Shown piece by piece: positions 23,301-35,137 of a stretch of DNA of 64,000 bases. The notes under the pieces are model-generated. The model made no database searches and had not been told where the DNA came from. It saw nothing but the letters and a program-made list of their open reading frames with translations. The stretch comes from Enoplolaimus lenunculus. Lineage: Eukaryota; Nematoda; Enoplea; Enoplida; Thoracostomopsidae. The number at the start of each line of letters is the position of its first letter. The first letter of the stretch is position 1. The position numbers and the translations under genes were made by a program. The DNA is taken from NCBI GenBank assembly GCA_030248215.1, contig JASANG010003395.1, forward strand, positions 1 to 64,000. The letters run 5' to 3'.

Positions 23301-25228
23301 TACAAATTGGTCCGATCTTTTCTTTCAGACAAAATCCGTTTTAAGTTTTGAAGTCGCAAACAATTAAAGTTTACTTTAAATGAAATTTTCAATATAAAAG
23401 CGTAAATGAACCCAAATTTCGTACAATCGGATTAGGTAAGGCAAATAATTGAACTGACAACCTCGGCACCCAAGTCCAGCGCCTTATCTACATTGATGTA
23501 AAAGTATGACGGGTTACGAAGCATACACTTTATTTGTATTATGGAAACTTTCTTAAACCGAAAGAATTTCATACACGTGACGATCGAAAATATGTTTTGA
23601 TGAAAACAAGGAAAACCAACGCCAATTTCTCTTATGGTCTACTTTTAAACGTTGTTTCTAAAAACTTAAATTTTTGTAAATAATGCACTATAGCTTGCTC
23701 TGCTTACTACAGCCTGGATTGGTTGACACTGCGTTGGATACGTCGCGCAGTACGATTGTTGCATACGTCGTACACTGCTAACATGTCTACACATACGCGA
23801 CTCAGGCGAAAACCATTTACCAAACTTGCATCGCATTTTGGTCCAAACACCAATTGTTGTCCTGCAATTTGTTGTAGCACAAGGTTGATATAACAAAAAA
23901 CAGGCGTAATCATGCATTGTATTCTGGTTGAGTACAAACCTAGTCCTAGAATTTTGCGAATAGCATTACTTTTGGCAGTCAGCAAATAACAGACAGTTTT
24001 AATTCGGGAGTGTTGTACTTTTTCTTAACCCTTTCGCTCACAGAATATACTATGAGCAACCAAATACAATAATGTACAAGCAATACACACACTGTGAGCA
24101 CTGTTTAACATTTATAACATATATGCGCAGTGTTAAATCTCCACAAGACGTGAGAGCCCTCTCGTGCTCGAGCGTAAAGCTCCTATAGCTCAGTGGTCAT
24201 CGTAACCGCCTTCCACCCGTGAGACTGGGGTTCGAATCTCACCTTGAAATTACATCTTATGTGAAATTGAAAATATTCATATGAGAAAGGGTTAATATTA
24301 TTCCGGGTTGTTCGAAATAAGCAAAATGTCTTAAAATTCAAAACTCACATCAAATCCAAAAATGAGGGAAAATGGCCCAATTTGCGTTTTATTGGCGTTG
24401 TAAAAGAAGATATAAGATATTGTTGGAAAATTTTAACTTACACAATGCATATCATGACAATATAGAGCTATTTTTTGGTGTAAAATATCAAACGGTACAG
24501 TTTCAACACTTAAACTCAAAATAACTACTGCAATACAAACTGTGTGGCTATTAAGTGTTGGACTTATGTCTGCTATTTCAAAAATTTCGGTTTAGTACAA
24601 CCGTATTGCTGCATCTACAGCGTTGTTGGACATTTCAGAAACGTATTTTTAGTTTGGCTGCAGATATCAACAGGTACTCAATTTTTTTCAATAGTTTATG
24701 GTAGAGAAATGGGCGGAAGTTAGAGCTGCCGAATTGAATATTGCTTTAGCAAAAAACTATCTGTTGTATATTCTGTGGAGTTTGAAAACAAAATAGTGGT
24801 TTACACATGGTATGGGCGCATGCTATTGGTACAAAATATGACCAAAACGTATCAAGTTCACGAGTGATTTGGTCAAATTCCTTGCCACAACTAAGAGTAC
24901 AATAAAAGTCAGTGATCTTATATACAGACGTATTCGCACTACGTAGACAAAATATTTTTGACAAAATTGAACAAATTCTTTGGTACAAAAATTTCTTTGC
25001 TGACTGCATAAATCTTGCTTCTGCTTATACAAACAAATTTTTACCATGGCCATTCGGACTTGTTGAATGTTGGCGTTTTGCACATATAAAATATTGATGG
25101 TTGTTCGCCAGCAACTGGAAACTTGTTAACGTTGCATATGTCACCTTCAAACGCATCGTTTGTCCAGCGTTGTTGTTGTTGTGGTGTTTCTTTGAATTCA
25201 AACTGTAAATGACTGATGTCGGCGATAT
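20352..25228 (-). CDS. Multidomain chitin-binding, cysteine-rich secreted-type protein A
   Basis: Six exons chain in phase: 25045-25228, 23708-23861, 22124-22304, 21627-21732, 21157-21251 and 20352-20473 (stop), giving 279 residues after the missing first exon. Order: a peritrophin-A-like module split by an intron (ICNVNKFPVAG..FYMC, then GVWTKMRCKFGKWFSPESRM), a Cys/Pro-rich stretch (CPQPPCPSQPTCPQPPCQP), a second such module (GYMQCVPKLTG, then YCGQWIKRPCPSGTRFN and QVC) and a C-terminal cluster PCNIRQQCPGQATC..VCC. It probably binds chitin in cuticle, eggshell or another matrix; that role is inferred. The paralogue at 29.8-33.2 kb has the same phases. A piggyBac-like MITE sits in the intron between the first two exons. 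Exon 1 must end in phase 1; see 28562-28723 for a weak candidate. Confidence 0.85.
24025..24295. mobile_element. piggyBac-like MITE with internal tRNA-like sequence
   Basis: Flanked on both sides by TTAA, the piggyBac target. The element proper (24029-24291, 263 bp) opens CCCTTTCGCTCACAGAATAT and closes with the near reverse complement ATATTCATATGAGAAAGGG. The inverted ends match over about 20 bp with small gaps. It is non-coding and lies in an intron of chitin-binding gene A. The tRNA-like segment occupies its right half. Confidence 0.75.
24179..24244 (+). pseudogene. tRNA-like sequence (Pol III boxes) inside the MITE
   Basis: GCTCCTATAGCTCAGTGG carries an A-box and GGTTCGAATCTC a B-box, at normal tRNA spacing, with a TTCC-containing anticodon-loop region (Gly TCC-like). 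The acceptor 3' half does not pair with the 5' half, and the anticodon and T stems are mismatched. It is a tRNA-derived relic and not a working tRNA gene. Confidence 0.65.
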
Positions 25229-26292
25229 CTGCAATTATATTGCCATTTGCATTTTAGCACATATTTCTTGTTTAATATTGGGTTTATAAACAAGCAAACT
25301 GCAGCAGCGGCGCAGTGCGCATCACAAACAAACGCACATGTAGAACAGCTCAAATAAGCGTTTTGTGGTATAACATTCAAACTTCCTCATTTGTTTGTTC
25401 TAAATTAATAAAAACATTATCACCAACTAGGGATAGTTGTTCACCTACACATTTGAAAATATAGTCATTAAAATCAAGCTACATTTACTGAACGTTAGTA
25501 TAGGCATATCGAAAATATACAAGTTTTCCTGGCATGGCAGCCTACGGAAAAGCATGCATCTGCCCATTTAAAGGATAATTTCTCCTACTCGTGAAAAGGT
25601 TGGACCACTTGTGAAACATGTAATTTTCCCGTGTACTCTCCATAACATTTAGGACCCGCTGTCGCATGCAAAAAGTTCCCATAATATATACCTGTCATAG
25701 CGACAATTGTTGCAAAGCTGGCTAACAACTTGTTGGACCCACTGGTAAAAAAATTACTATAATAAGATCCGGAGGCAAATTTTTACCGAAGCCTGGTTAT
25801 AATGCCTGCAACCAGAAAACTAAACATGTGATGTCTTGATGCTTTTTTACAGCATCTAATATATGTTGCTCTGCCAGCCGACAGTTTATGAAGTATTTTC
25901 GGTTGCCACACCTAAGATCGTGTTTGCCGCAAAAATTATTCAACTTGGATTTGTTTCGCATTATTAGCATCTTCGCGATCATACTTTGATCATTCCGTGT
26001 TCAAAATTTATAATGATACTGTAATTCATTCTTACCGTTAAAATTAAACGTTACTGCATGAGGGACTACGCAAATTAAGACCAATGTTGAAGGTAAATAC
26101 ATTGTGTAGTTTGAGCGATAAATATATATGTAATTGGTAAGTGATAAATATGTCGCAATAAAGTATATTTTTCGTGGATAAAAACGTTCCTTGAAATTGA
26201 ATAGAGTCTTTATATTAAAAACCGATACAAATAACTTCTGTCAGTTTATATATTTTGTGACATTTGCAGTCTGTTGAATAATTCTGGACTAT

Positions 26293-26333
26293 TGGGCCAA
26301 TGTAAAGAACAGGGCGGCGGCGGAACAGCGTCT
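26293..26333. mobile_element. MITE family 2, left-end fragment
   Basis: GGGCCAATGTAAAGAACAGG followed by GCGGCGGCGGAACAG. Only the terminus is present, with a small GCG expansion. Confidence 0.65.
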
Positions 26334-26509
26334 TGCAACACTGGTAGAGTTTTAGACTAGCTTTTACATTTAGGACTGACTAGGCTTTAGGCTCACGAAT
26401 CTAAAAGTACCAATATGCACGGCACAGAACTATTTAAAATCCTGTAATCATTTCTACAGAATGATTTTATGCACCGGTATACAGCGCAATGATCGTTTAT
26501 TGCAAACAT

Positions 26510-26709
26510 GGCCGACCTAAAGAACAGGGGCGGAACAGTATTATAAGCATATTCGTAAGCCTAAGCCTAAGCCTAAGACCAAGAGTAAAAAGACGCATAT
26601 TCCTAAGCCTTAGCCTAACCTAAAACAAGAAGAAAAATTGTCTAAAGCTTGATCTTACTCTATTGCAGTCCCGCAGAATAACTTTCCACGCCTGATCTTT
26701 ACATGGGCC
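26510..26709. mobile_element. MITE family 2, full copy with telomere-like core
   Basis: Left end GGCCGACCTAAAGAACAGGG, right end CGCCTGATCTTTACATGGGCC. The core contains several consecutive GCCTAA units in two blocks separated by a non-repeat spacer, then GTCTAAAGCTTGATC. Confidence 0.8.
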
Positions 26710-28561
26710 GCAAATATGATAAAGCAGGTAGCTTATCATTAGTTCTTGAAACTATACTTTGAGATTATTGTTGAAAACGGAATATTTAGGTATGTTTAGG
26801 GGAGATATATGGATTTGATGCGTCCGACTCGGCCAGCCAAAATTAAAAAAAATTCGACGCGGTTTACACATACCTAAGAGGCGTCGAGTAAACTTCAGTA
26901 AATATTCTGCGCCTTAGTGCAAGCGTTACAGTAAACTTTTAAGCCGGATTCATCTTTGCTCCACTGGACTCTGGATCCCTGGATCTTCTCCGTTTTACTA
27001 TGAGCATTGAATTTTTTGAAAATTTTTAATATCGGCCTGCCACCGCTATTTTGTGCTTGAACTTTTCTGTGTTTGAACCCAACGGAAAACCGACTGGTTC
27101 CTCAAAAGTGATAAACAATTGATATAAAAGTGCAGTCACACAAATCTTCGCCAAATTCAAATCTAAACACAAAACAGTTTTTAATATTTCAAAACAAACT
27201 TCGAATATCGAAAAAATACTGAGAATCAAAATTTGTTGTTCTTGCTAAGTTTTATAGCCGGCAATATTAATGTATAATACAAATACACAAAGCCGGCGCC
27301 CGTATGCGCCTTATTAGACAACTCTTAGCGATATTATTTACAAATATAGAATGATAATTGTTTTCGGATTAAGTGCTTTGCAATTAAGCCGCTTCAGTAA
27401 AAATAACTAAATTTCTAAGCATTGACAAGAGATATCACTTTACAATTTAAATGTTTTTTTGCTAAAATTTAAAACACCATTTTTGATCCCCTATCCAGCG
27501 CTATCTCAATTTTGGGACGTTTTTGTGCAGTCACAGTTGAACAAGTGATACTATGCTTGGAGTAGGAATAAATTTTAAAGTCTTCCTTGTTATTGACTTC
27601 TTTTTACTATTTATAGAAATTTCTATCATTTCAGGGTTGAATAAAATATCAAAATTTTGATAAATATCTCACAGAAATAGTGGATTTGTTTTAATTTTTA
27701 ATAAACATTTTTCGCTGTGTAAGATTTGACGAACACAAATTGACTTCAAAGTGAATTGTTGCGACGTGCATTTTTGGGTTTTAAAGTCAATTGACTCGTG
27801 ACTGCATTTAAAACAATTGCTATTGTTCTATTTTAAAAAGTCACTAATATGATATTAACTATTCGTCTATTCAACGGTGTGCTTGAAAGTTTTAGCATAG
27901 TCAGATTTCGATATCTTCCAATAATTTGATTTTATTTCCATCTGTGATCCGTTGCCAAATGTTATGCTAATTCTTGCTTTTGCAATATCAAGAAAGTTGG
28001 ACGTTTCTCAGCTTGGTATATGAAAGTGTTTTTGTATTGTAACTATCGTTAAATGCTTAAATATCGGAAAATTTTTGTTAATATTGAATTTTTAGGAATC
28101 GTGTCAAAAATACAAAATGCGTTTCGCATTTTGCCAAAAATAAAATTAACGTTTGACAAACGTGAAAAAGCATTCATTTTGTGCGTTTTAGCATCACCCA
28201 AACAAGAGTTTTGGTAGTTTAGTAATTCAAACATATCGTTTCAAGATATATTTCTTTTTCAATTGTTTTAACAAATTTAAAAAACTATAGCATAGTGAAA
28301 AATATGGCTTGTGTACAAGGAACACAACGAGGAGACAATCACAGTGATCATAACCCTAACCGGCCCACAAAACATAAATCCTAGGCTTATGTTACAAGTG
28401 ACTGCCCTATAAGCCTAAATTAGTTTTAATTTTGTTGTAGTGCCTAAAAAATTTTGCATTTTCTTGCAACATTATTCTGAGCGATTCATATGTTTTCCGT
28501 TCCTTGTTCTTTATCTACCGAGTGGAGTCGCGGTGACCAAAATTTCAGTCAAAATTGCTTG

Positions 28562-28723
28562 TATATTCATACCTATCCTCGAACGGTCCAGTGAAGCTAC
28601 AGCAGGCTGAAACTTTTCAAAATTGGCGAGCACGTTCCGCATATCCACAAGCGGGATCAAATACTTTCTGGTGGGTAAAATAATTTCTTGAGGGTGAACA
28701 GACATGCTTTTAAAAGCCACCAT
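28562..28723 (-). CDS. Candidate exon, unrecognised (possible first exon of gene A)
   Basis: A minus-strand frame opens with ATG-type start MVAFKSMSVHPQEIILPTRK and continues through PLVDMRNVLANFEKFQPAV to a possible donor at 28561 (ATAG|GTATGA), in phase 1. Phase 1 is what the next exon of chitin-binding gene A (25228) requires. Against this, the peptide does not begin with a signal sequence, which a secreted chitin-binding protein should have. The frame stays open to 28511 without splicing. Function unknown. Confidence 0.2.
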
Positions 28724-28890
28724 GCACCGCAGTAAGTTGTAAATTTAGTTCCTTATTCATATAGATTTGATTTCGTAAACACTTCCTTCGCCTGTTTTAA
28801 ATTTATAATGTTTTATTTTGAACTTATGCAGATAATACTTAAAAAATAAACTATCTTCAGTAAAATTTCGTTATTTATTTTTATTTCACC

Positions 28891-28963
28891 ATGTTGTTGT
28901 ATTTGGCGTGTTCAATCTTGTCCAGCGGTTTTGTCCAAACAGCTCTGTCCGAAATTATTAATG
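28891..28963 (+). CDS. Candidate signal-peptide exon of gene B
   Basis: ATG at 28891 opens MLLYLACSILSSGFVQTALS, a plausible signal peptide, with a possible donor after 28963 (AATG|GTACAA). The exon ends in phase 1, as exon 29791-29968 of chitin-binding gene B requires. The donor is weak and no matching exon was found for gene A, so this remains a guess based on phase and signal-peptide likeness. Confidence 0.3.
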
Positions 28964-29790
28964 GTACAATTTTGGCTTCGAAACAGATGGACAGCTAAAA
29001 GCAGTAGAAAACATATAAACATTTATATTTATAACCGTATACAAGAGGATGGGTAGAGAATATATATCTCCTGCTTAAATTTTTGCAGAAACAACAAAAA
29101 AGTTATTTTAACAGGCTTTGAATCTCCTGATGGATCCTAATGGTGAAAAACATTTTCTTTTACATACACGCATACCCATCCGAAATGTCATCTTTGCTGC
29201 GCCACTGTTTATGTCAGCTAATTCGTGGAATAATTAAAATTGGTTTGTTTGCTCGAATTTTCAAAAGATCTTTTAGGAATATACTTCCGCCAACGTTTGC
29301 CTAAAAATGGTCGGATATACCTAATTTTTTTGCATTTTTGAGCTTATAAGCTTGCGAGTTATGGTTAAACCATACTGTTTCGGCGCAAAATCAAATCGTT
29401 GCCAGAACGTAAAAATCAACTATTTCCACCGCAGCATACGAACTGTTCAACCAAGGCACATTTAACACTATTTCACCCGGCTATGTGCTTAAACTGTGTC
29501 GAATATATAAACTTAATACATACTTAATAACGTTTTTCGCAAACTTTCTTTTTCGGTTTCCAGCAAGGGACTTTTCAGAAGCGCTGGTTGTAATTTTGAT
29601 TCAGACGTTTTTTCGTTTTGTAAATTGCGTATCTGAAATCAAGGCGTAGCCAGACCAGGGCGGTTTCAGGTATCAACTCGACCATGAATTTTTTGCACAT
29701 GGTTTACAGACAGTTTCACTTTGCAACAAAACAGACCCCAATAGAAACTTTACAGAACATATCCACCTCTTTATAAAATTCTGCTTTCAG

Positions 29791-32700
29791 GTCTAAGCGG
29801 TTCAGCAGATTTCCAATTCGAAAATCAAGCTTCCACAGCCGCGCGCTGGTCTAATGACGCATTCGAAGGGGAAATTTGTAACGTCAACAAATTTCCGGTC
29901 GCTGGTGACCAACCTAAGTTCTTTTATATGTGTATGAGCCCTACAACCAATGAAAAACTGTGGCCCTGGTAAGCGAAACGGCAATGCTTTATCGCGAATT
30001 TGCATTTTATTAGCATCCAAAACTGTTTATTCGGTATTTGAGCAGTTTGCACAGGCTCGCACCCACAAATCGTTAGGAGCGGGAGTGGTGTGATTTATAG
30101 AAGGGGCTAAAAATAGTTTCTTAAAACAAACTGTTTAATGTTGTCGTTAATTTTCTGGCTAGAGAGGCGAGAATCTGCATCATTTTAGTATGGTGCAATT
30201 GCTATACACCAAAATGGATATTTTGATTTATGAAATTAAAGCAAATCGATCAATTTGTATTGAAGTTTTCCACCCAGCTCCAATTTGAACTGTGCAGAAG
30301 TCTACGTCTGCGGGCTAATTTATAACTTAATCTGTATCAGGTTTTTTTAATTGCAGGCAAACAATAGGAGTGTGGACAAAAATGCAATGCAAAGATGGCA
30401 AATGGTTTTCGCCAGAGTCAAGAATGTGTCGATATGTCGGCAATGTTCGTCGAATGCAACAAGCTTATTGCGCTTCGTATCCAGCACAATGTGTTCCAAT
30501 TCAACCGGTTGTAAGTTTTTGTAAACTTAGGCTTAAACGTATTGCTTTAATGTCTTTCGGTGTAGTTCCGAATAGTCCGGCATCGTCCTGGGCTGTACGG
30601 TGCGTCCCGGTGATGTACGGAGGGTTGATATGTGAGGCATCTTCTGTCAAAGCTTGGGTGTAAAGATCTTTACGTGACGCTATAAATACTCGAGGGCTCT
30701 CACGGCCTTGTAGTGATTTTGTTCTGCAGATATGAGTGATATTTAAACACTAGCATCGTTTATTCTCGCTTTAGTTGAATGGGCGAAATTTTAATTGATC
30801 CGCCCAGTCGAGGTATTCCATGATAGCTGTGATTGCATATATACATATTTTTAATATTTTAGATGCTAACTGTTTGAAAATAGGTGTAATAGTAGATTGA
30901 AAATAGTGCCTGTAAACAAGTTTTCGAAGAATTCATATGAAAGCGTACATTTTCGATAAAAAATGATAAATTTGTTTATATATTTCAGGCAGCTCCTGTT
31001 GCAGCGCAACCTAGTTGTGTTCAACCGCCGTGCCAACCTGTATGCAAGCCAGAGCAACCACAGTGTCCGCAACCTGTGGTCCCGCGACCTTGTCCTCAAG
31101 GTAAACAGTGACGTACTATTTAGCTTCAGCACGAACAAAACATTTAATACTGTACAGATATATTTGTATTTTATTTATCACATATATTGTATATCATTTG
31201 ACACCGCCCATCTAAGCATGAAGCATATAAAAGTGTATCGATCACAAACGACCTGCTTAAAAATTGGTGATGAGTCGATGAGTTTTGAACACTTAGTTAC
31301 ACCCATCACCGCAATTGAAAAATTTCGTTGGAAAAGCCGTGCTGCCTAAGCTACAAGTTTTGAGTAGAATTTATAAAACAAAACATTAATAAAAATGTCT
31401 GCCATATATAATTGTCGCGAAGTGTCGCCCGGCGCCGCACGTTAAAAAAACATCGACAACGAAAGGCTCTATATAGCACCGGTCAAGTATACCTAAAAGA
31501 TTTAAAACTAAACTGTAAAAATTATATATACATACTTTCAACAGAAAAGTAACTTTTGTATAAATTGTGAACGTTTACTCGTGCGCCGTGGTTTGCGACC
31601 ACGCGTAACAAATAATGGCCAATTTCTGTCATAACTCTTACGTATAAATTTTAAGCAACATCCGGATGCAACGGCGGCTCAAACTGTGGTTTGTGTAGTT
31701 GGATGTTGGAACAACTGAAACCGGCAGGGAACGGGTACATGCAATGTGTTCCAAAACTAACCGGGTAAGTGCAGCAACAGATCCAAAGAAATGCGGCAGG
31801 TTTTCTACTAAAATTTTTTATGAAAAAATGGTAAGGTCGCTGCCTTGCTAATTTACTTTCTTTTGTGCCAATGCAAATTACGTTGGCGCCTCGGTTACTT
31901 CGTTTGCGAAGTTTGTTTAACTATATATTGCTAAATTCTTAACAGAAACTTTTAAATCCACCACTGAGTATGTGTACCGCAAGCATTATTTTAGACAAAC
32001 CATCTTAAACAAATGTAACTCCACTATACAATATTAAACACATCTAACGTAAAGCATTAATGCTAAAATCAATATTTCAAAATGACAATACCACCAACGA
32101 CCAATTAATTCGCATACGCTACGTCTCATTATTCAAACTAAATTTAGCACAACTGCTATCAAACTTCGAACAATCTTGGCCATTGCAAAATGCTCTCAAA
32201 TTTCTAGGTCGAGTATTCAATGGTTGCCAAAATGTAAAAATAATAGACATTATGTATGCACAGTTGTTAATACTAAACTGCGTTTATGTTCTCTTAAACG
32301 TAAGCGTAAATTCTTTCGATTTGTACGGCGCAGTATGCTGCAGGAAACAGTGCAAAGGTTTTGGTTTTTACAACACTGAAACCTTTCAGAGAGAAAATGC
32401 AATATTGCGGACAATGGATTAGAAGACCATGCCCAACTGGTACGCGGTTTAACGCTCAACTTCAAGTGTGTGTCCATGATCCACGTAAGTTTACTGCTTT
32501 TTCCCGTATATATAGTTATCTTTGAGTATTTTTATAATTGTAAAACCTATGTATGTCCAAAATAGCGCAGTAGTAATAGGTGGAAAGCCAATCCTTGCAA
32601 AGACAACTTAATCGTAAAGCTGTAGGCTAACTACGTTTCCATACGGATTGAAGACCGTTTGTTGTAAAAAAAAATTTCCAGCGTACAAATTTTACAATTT

Positions 32701-33171
32701 TTTCCCAATATCTGGTCTCATAGCAATTTTCTCCTTAGCTACCTAGAATGAAAATTTTCCATCAATTATTCTCAGTACAAAATTGAACCTAAAAATTTGT
32801 TGGAGAAAAGGGCCTGCGGTTTAAAACGAGTGATTGCCCCGGAAAACACCATTTCGCCGACAAATGCATACACGCAATTGTCGGCGTTTAACTGATGAAA
32901 ACAGCAATTGACAACGCCTAAAACTACGAATTTTGTCAATTTTACAAAGTTGGGAGTAAAAAGAATATAATTGAACAGCCGCAGGACTGCTGTTGAAATG
33001 CTCCAAAACGAATATTAAGCTTTTAGTGATAAGTTATTGTGTTTTACAGGAGGCGGAGGCTGTGCTCCACGACAAATTCCAATTGGTCAATGCAACGTAC
33101 AACAACAATGCCCAGGTCAAGCAACGTGTCAGCCTCAAACCAATATTTGTTGTCAGCGCGTAGTTGTATAG
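29791..33171 (+). CDS. Multidomain chitin-binding, cysteine-rich secreted-type protein B
   Basis: Six exons in phase: 29791-29968, 30357-30510, 30989-31100, 31656-31764, 32390-32484 and 33050-33171 (stop), giving 255 residues after the unconfirmed first exon. Same domain order as gene A: split peritrophin-A-like module (EICNVNKFPVAG, FYMC; VWTKMQCKDGKWFSPESRM), Cys/Pro-rich exon (PPCQPVCKPEQPQCPQP), second module (GYMQCVPKLTG; YCGQWIRRPCPTGTRFN) and terminal QCPGQATC..ICC cluster. Exons of 154, 95 and 122 bp match gene A in length; the Pro/Cys exon is 112 bp against 181 bp. One acceptor (31655) is AAG where gene A has TAG. AATAAA follows the stop by about 85 bp. Chitin binding is a family inference. 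Confidence 0.85.
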
Positions 33172-33256
33172 TGTTGTTATAATGTGCTTCTTGCTATTGC
33201 AAAAACAGTTACAAGCTTTCGTAAAGAATTGAACACGAGATCAAAAAGTAAAACAA

Positions 33257-33262
33257 AATAAA
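33257..33262 (+). promoter_or_regulatory. Candidate polyadenylation signal of gene B
   Basis: AATAAA about 85 bp past the stop codon of chitin-binding gene B, the nearest canonical hexamer. Confidence 0.5.
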
Positions 33263-34049
33263 ATGTCAGCCTATATTTCGAAGTTACTCATGTGTGCTAC
33301 ACCGCGCAAACTGTATGCGCACGAAACATACAACACATAATGACGTGCTAGTGAGGTTGTGACTGTTTTGGCACCGAAATTTTTAGCATTTTTTAAATTT
33401 GTGTTATTCAGTGAGCTGGAAGCCGTTGAGAAATTTTCGACGTTTCAATTAATGAAAGAAATAATCGAAACGAAGCCCGGTATCCAGTTTTCGATAGCGC
33501 CTTGACAGATACTCATTGGAATTAAATAACAAAATCAGCCTTAAATTTGTTCACTTCCGGATCCGGTATCTTTTTACCTACCGTGGGCACACATTATTGG
33601 TAGTCTACTATTCAAAACTTCCAGGGAGTCAAATTATTTTAGTCAAGGTTGGGCCCTCTGACTATCTTTGCGTGGTATTGGACAATTGATTTTTTAATGA
33701 CTGATTTGAACTGGGATTTTAATCTACGGAAATAAATCCATGCGGGAATTTGCAAGTAATAAATGGATGTTCGTGATTTGCATACTATAACATATGTTGT
33801 ATTTAACCATCGATAACAAGCTTATTAGCAAACAAATAAAATCAAAGCAGCGTAAAGATTAGAATCATAAAATTCGCAATAATGGTTTTCTTGATTAAGT
33901 ACGTTCTCCACAGTAAATGACTGTTTTGTCGTGCTTTCAAAAAGGTGGTTAGCTGACACTTTAAACGTTCCTGTTAGTTTCCCCTAGTGTTTAATTGCGC
34001 AAACGAAAAAAGTCCCCTCATTTACAGAATAGTGTGCTATGGGCACTTT

Positions 34050-34192
34050 GGCCCATGCATTGATCAGGGAGGTAACAGTAGTTTAAGCATATTCTTAATC
34101 TTAAAGCATAAGCAAAAGAAATTAGTCTACCCCTTAAGCTCACTCTATTGAAGTCCTGAAAAAACACTCTGCCTTTAATCTATACATAGGCC
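34050..34192. mobile_element. MITE family 2, decayed copy
   Basis: Left end GGCCCATGCATTGATCAGGG; right end CTGCCTTTAATCTATACATA then GGCC. The telomere-like core is almost gone; TCTTAAAGCATAAGC remains. Confidence 0.6.
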
Positions 34193-34529
34193 GGCCTAAG
34201 AAGGATGGTGAGCGGTCATCCCCCAAACTCACCATTATGCAACTCTATTAGAAAAGCTACTCATTAAGCAACTTTGTGACTGTTTTTGGCGCTCTATGGG
34301 AACCGCTTAATGCAGGATTTCGAGCCAAAAACTCCCTATCCCGCTTACGTTCCTTGAAATTGCGGGTGGTTCAGAAGGCGCCGCCCCTGTATTGATTAAA
34401 ATAACGGAAATCAAAACGTGATATTGAAGTATACAAGCCTCAAAGATGTTATCTTTCTGCCATTACGAAACTCAACGGAAGCGGACATCAATTTTCACCA
34501 AAACAGATAAGTTTTGCAAAATTATGCAA

Positions 34530-34640
34530 AATTTTACTCCCGAAATTACCGGAACCTCCGGCAAAATTTCTACCGGAACCGGAGGCCGAATTTCTGCTGC
34601 AGCCAGACCTCCGGCTGCACCCTGGTAGGTACCCCTTGAA
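34530..34640. repeat. G+C-rich dispersed repeat, CCGGAACC type
   Basis: CCGGAACCTCCGGC, ACCGGAACCGGAGGCCGAAT and CAGCCAGACCTCCGGCTGCA are matched in reverse complement near 60.64-60.73 kb, with weaker similarity near 4.25-4.33 kb. It ends in CACCCTGGTA. Nature unknown; it may be an internal part of a mobile element. Confidence 0.5.
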
Positions 34641-34701
34641 AATAAGGTCAGGCAAAAACGCAACATGAGCTGCTAAGTACATTTTTGCCATGTAAGATGT
34701 G

Positions 34702-35137
34702 TACTGTAGTGACCCGAATAAGGGATAATAAGAGGGGGGCCCATTTTGAGTCCCAATCAATAGGACTCCATATCCTTAATAAGAGTCCGTAAAGCAGATA
34801 GAGTCCCTAAACTCTAATTAGAGTCCATAAATATCAATTACCCCTACTTGTAGCGCATGAATGACTCCAAGAACAAATAAAGTTGAGTTCGAAACTTTAA
34901 AACACACTTGAGTTTTGAAACTACATTCCTAAGTATATCATCGCTCAAGGTTTTGATACAAGACAAAAAACGTTTAATTCAACGGATACTTGCAATACCG
35001 GCCATATATATCGGTAACGAAGGGCGGCTGATGGCGGGTTAAAAATAAATAACAGTCCGTAACCGAGCTACAGGGTGGTTCCTTCTGAGGAGGCCAAAAA
35101 TATCAGACCCTCCCGTCTTATTCGGGTCACTACAGTA
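34702..35137. mobile_element. MITE family 1, full-length copy (436 bp)
   Basis: Starts TACTGTAGTGACCCGAATAA and ends TTCGGGTCACTACAGTA, the cleanest inverted termini in the window. The interior is closely similar to the 19.4-kb copy. TA at both borders. Confidence 0.85.

Larger units (their letters stand above)
25229..29790. other. Region between the divergent chitin-binding paralogues
   Basis: The first exons and promoters of both chitin-binding genes should lie here. It contains a fragment and a full copy of MITE family 2 near 26.3-26.7 kb, a GCCTAAATTAG motif near 28.42 kb and two weak candidate first exons, minus 28562-28723 and plus 28891-28963. The remainder shows no recognisable gene. 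Confidence 0.45.

Noticed and set aside
24746-25009. Cys-containing minus-strand frame between exons of gene A
   Set aside because: It lies in the intron after the 25045 donor, has no counterpart in gene B, and would break the phase that joins 25045 to 23861.
30963-31349. 128-codon plus-strand frame in gene B
   Set aside because: It is an out-of-frame reading of the Pro/Cys exon plus the following intron; the spliced frame matches the paralogue instead.
32060-32422. 120-codon plus-strand frame
   Set aside because: It lies almost wholly in gene B intron sequence and ends out of frame in the 32390 exon; no counterpart in gene A.
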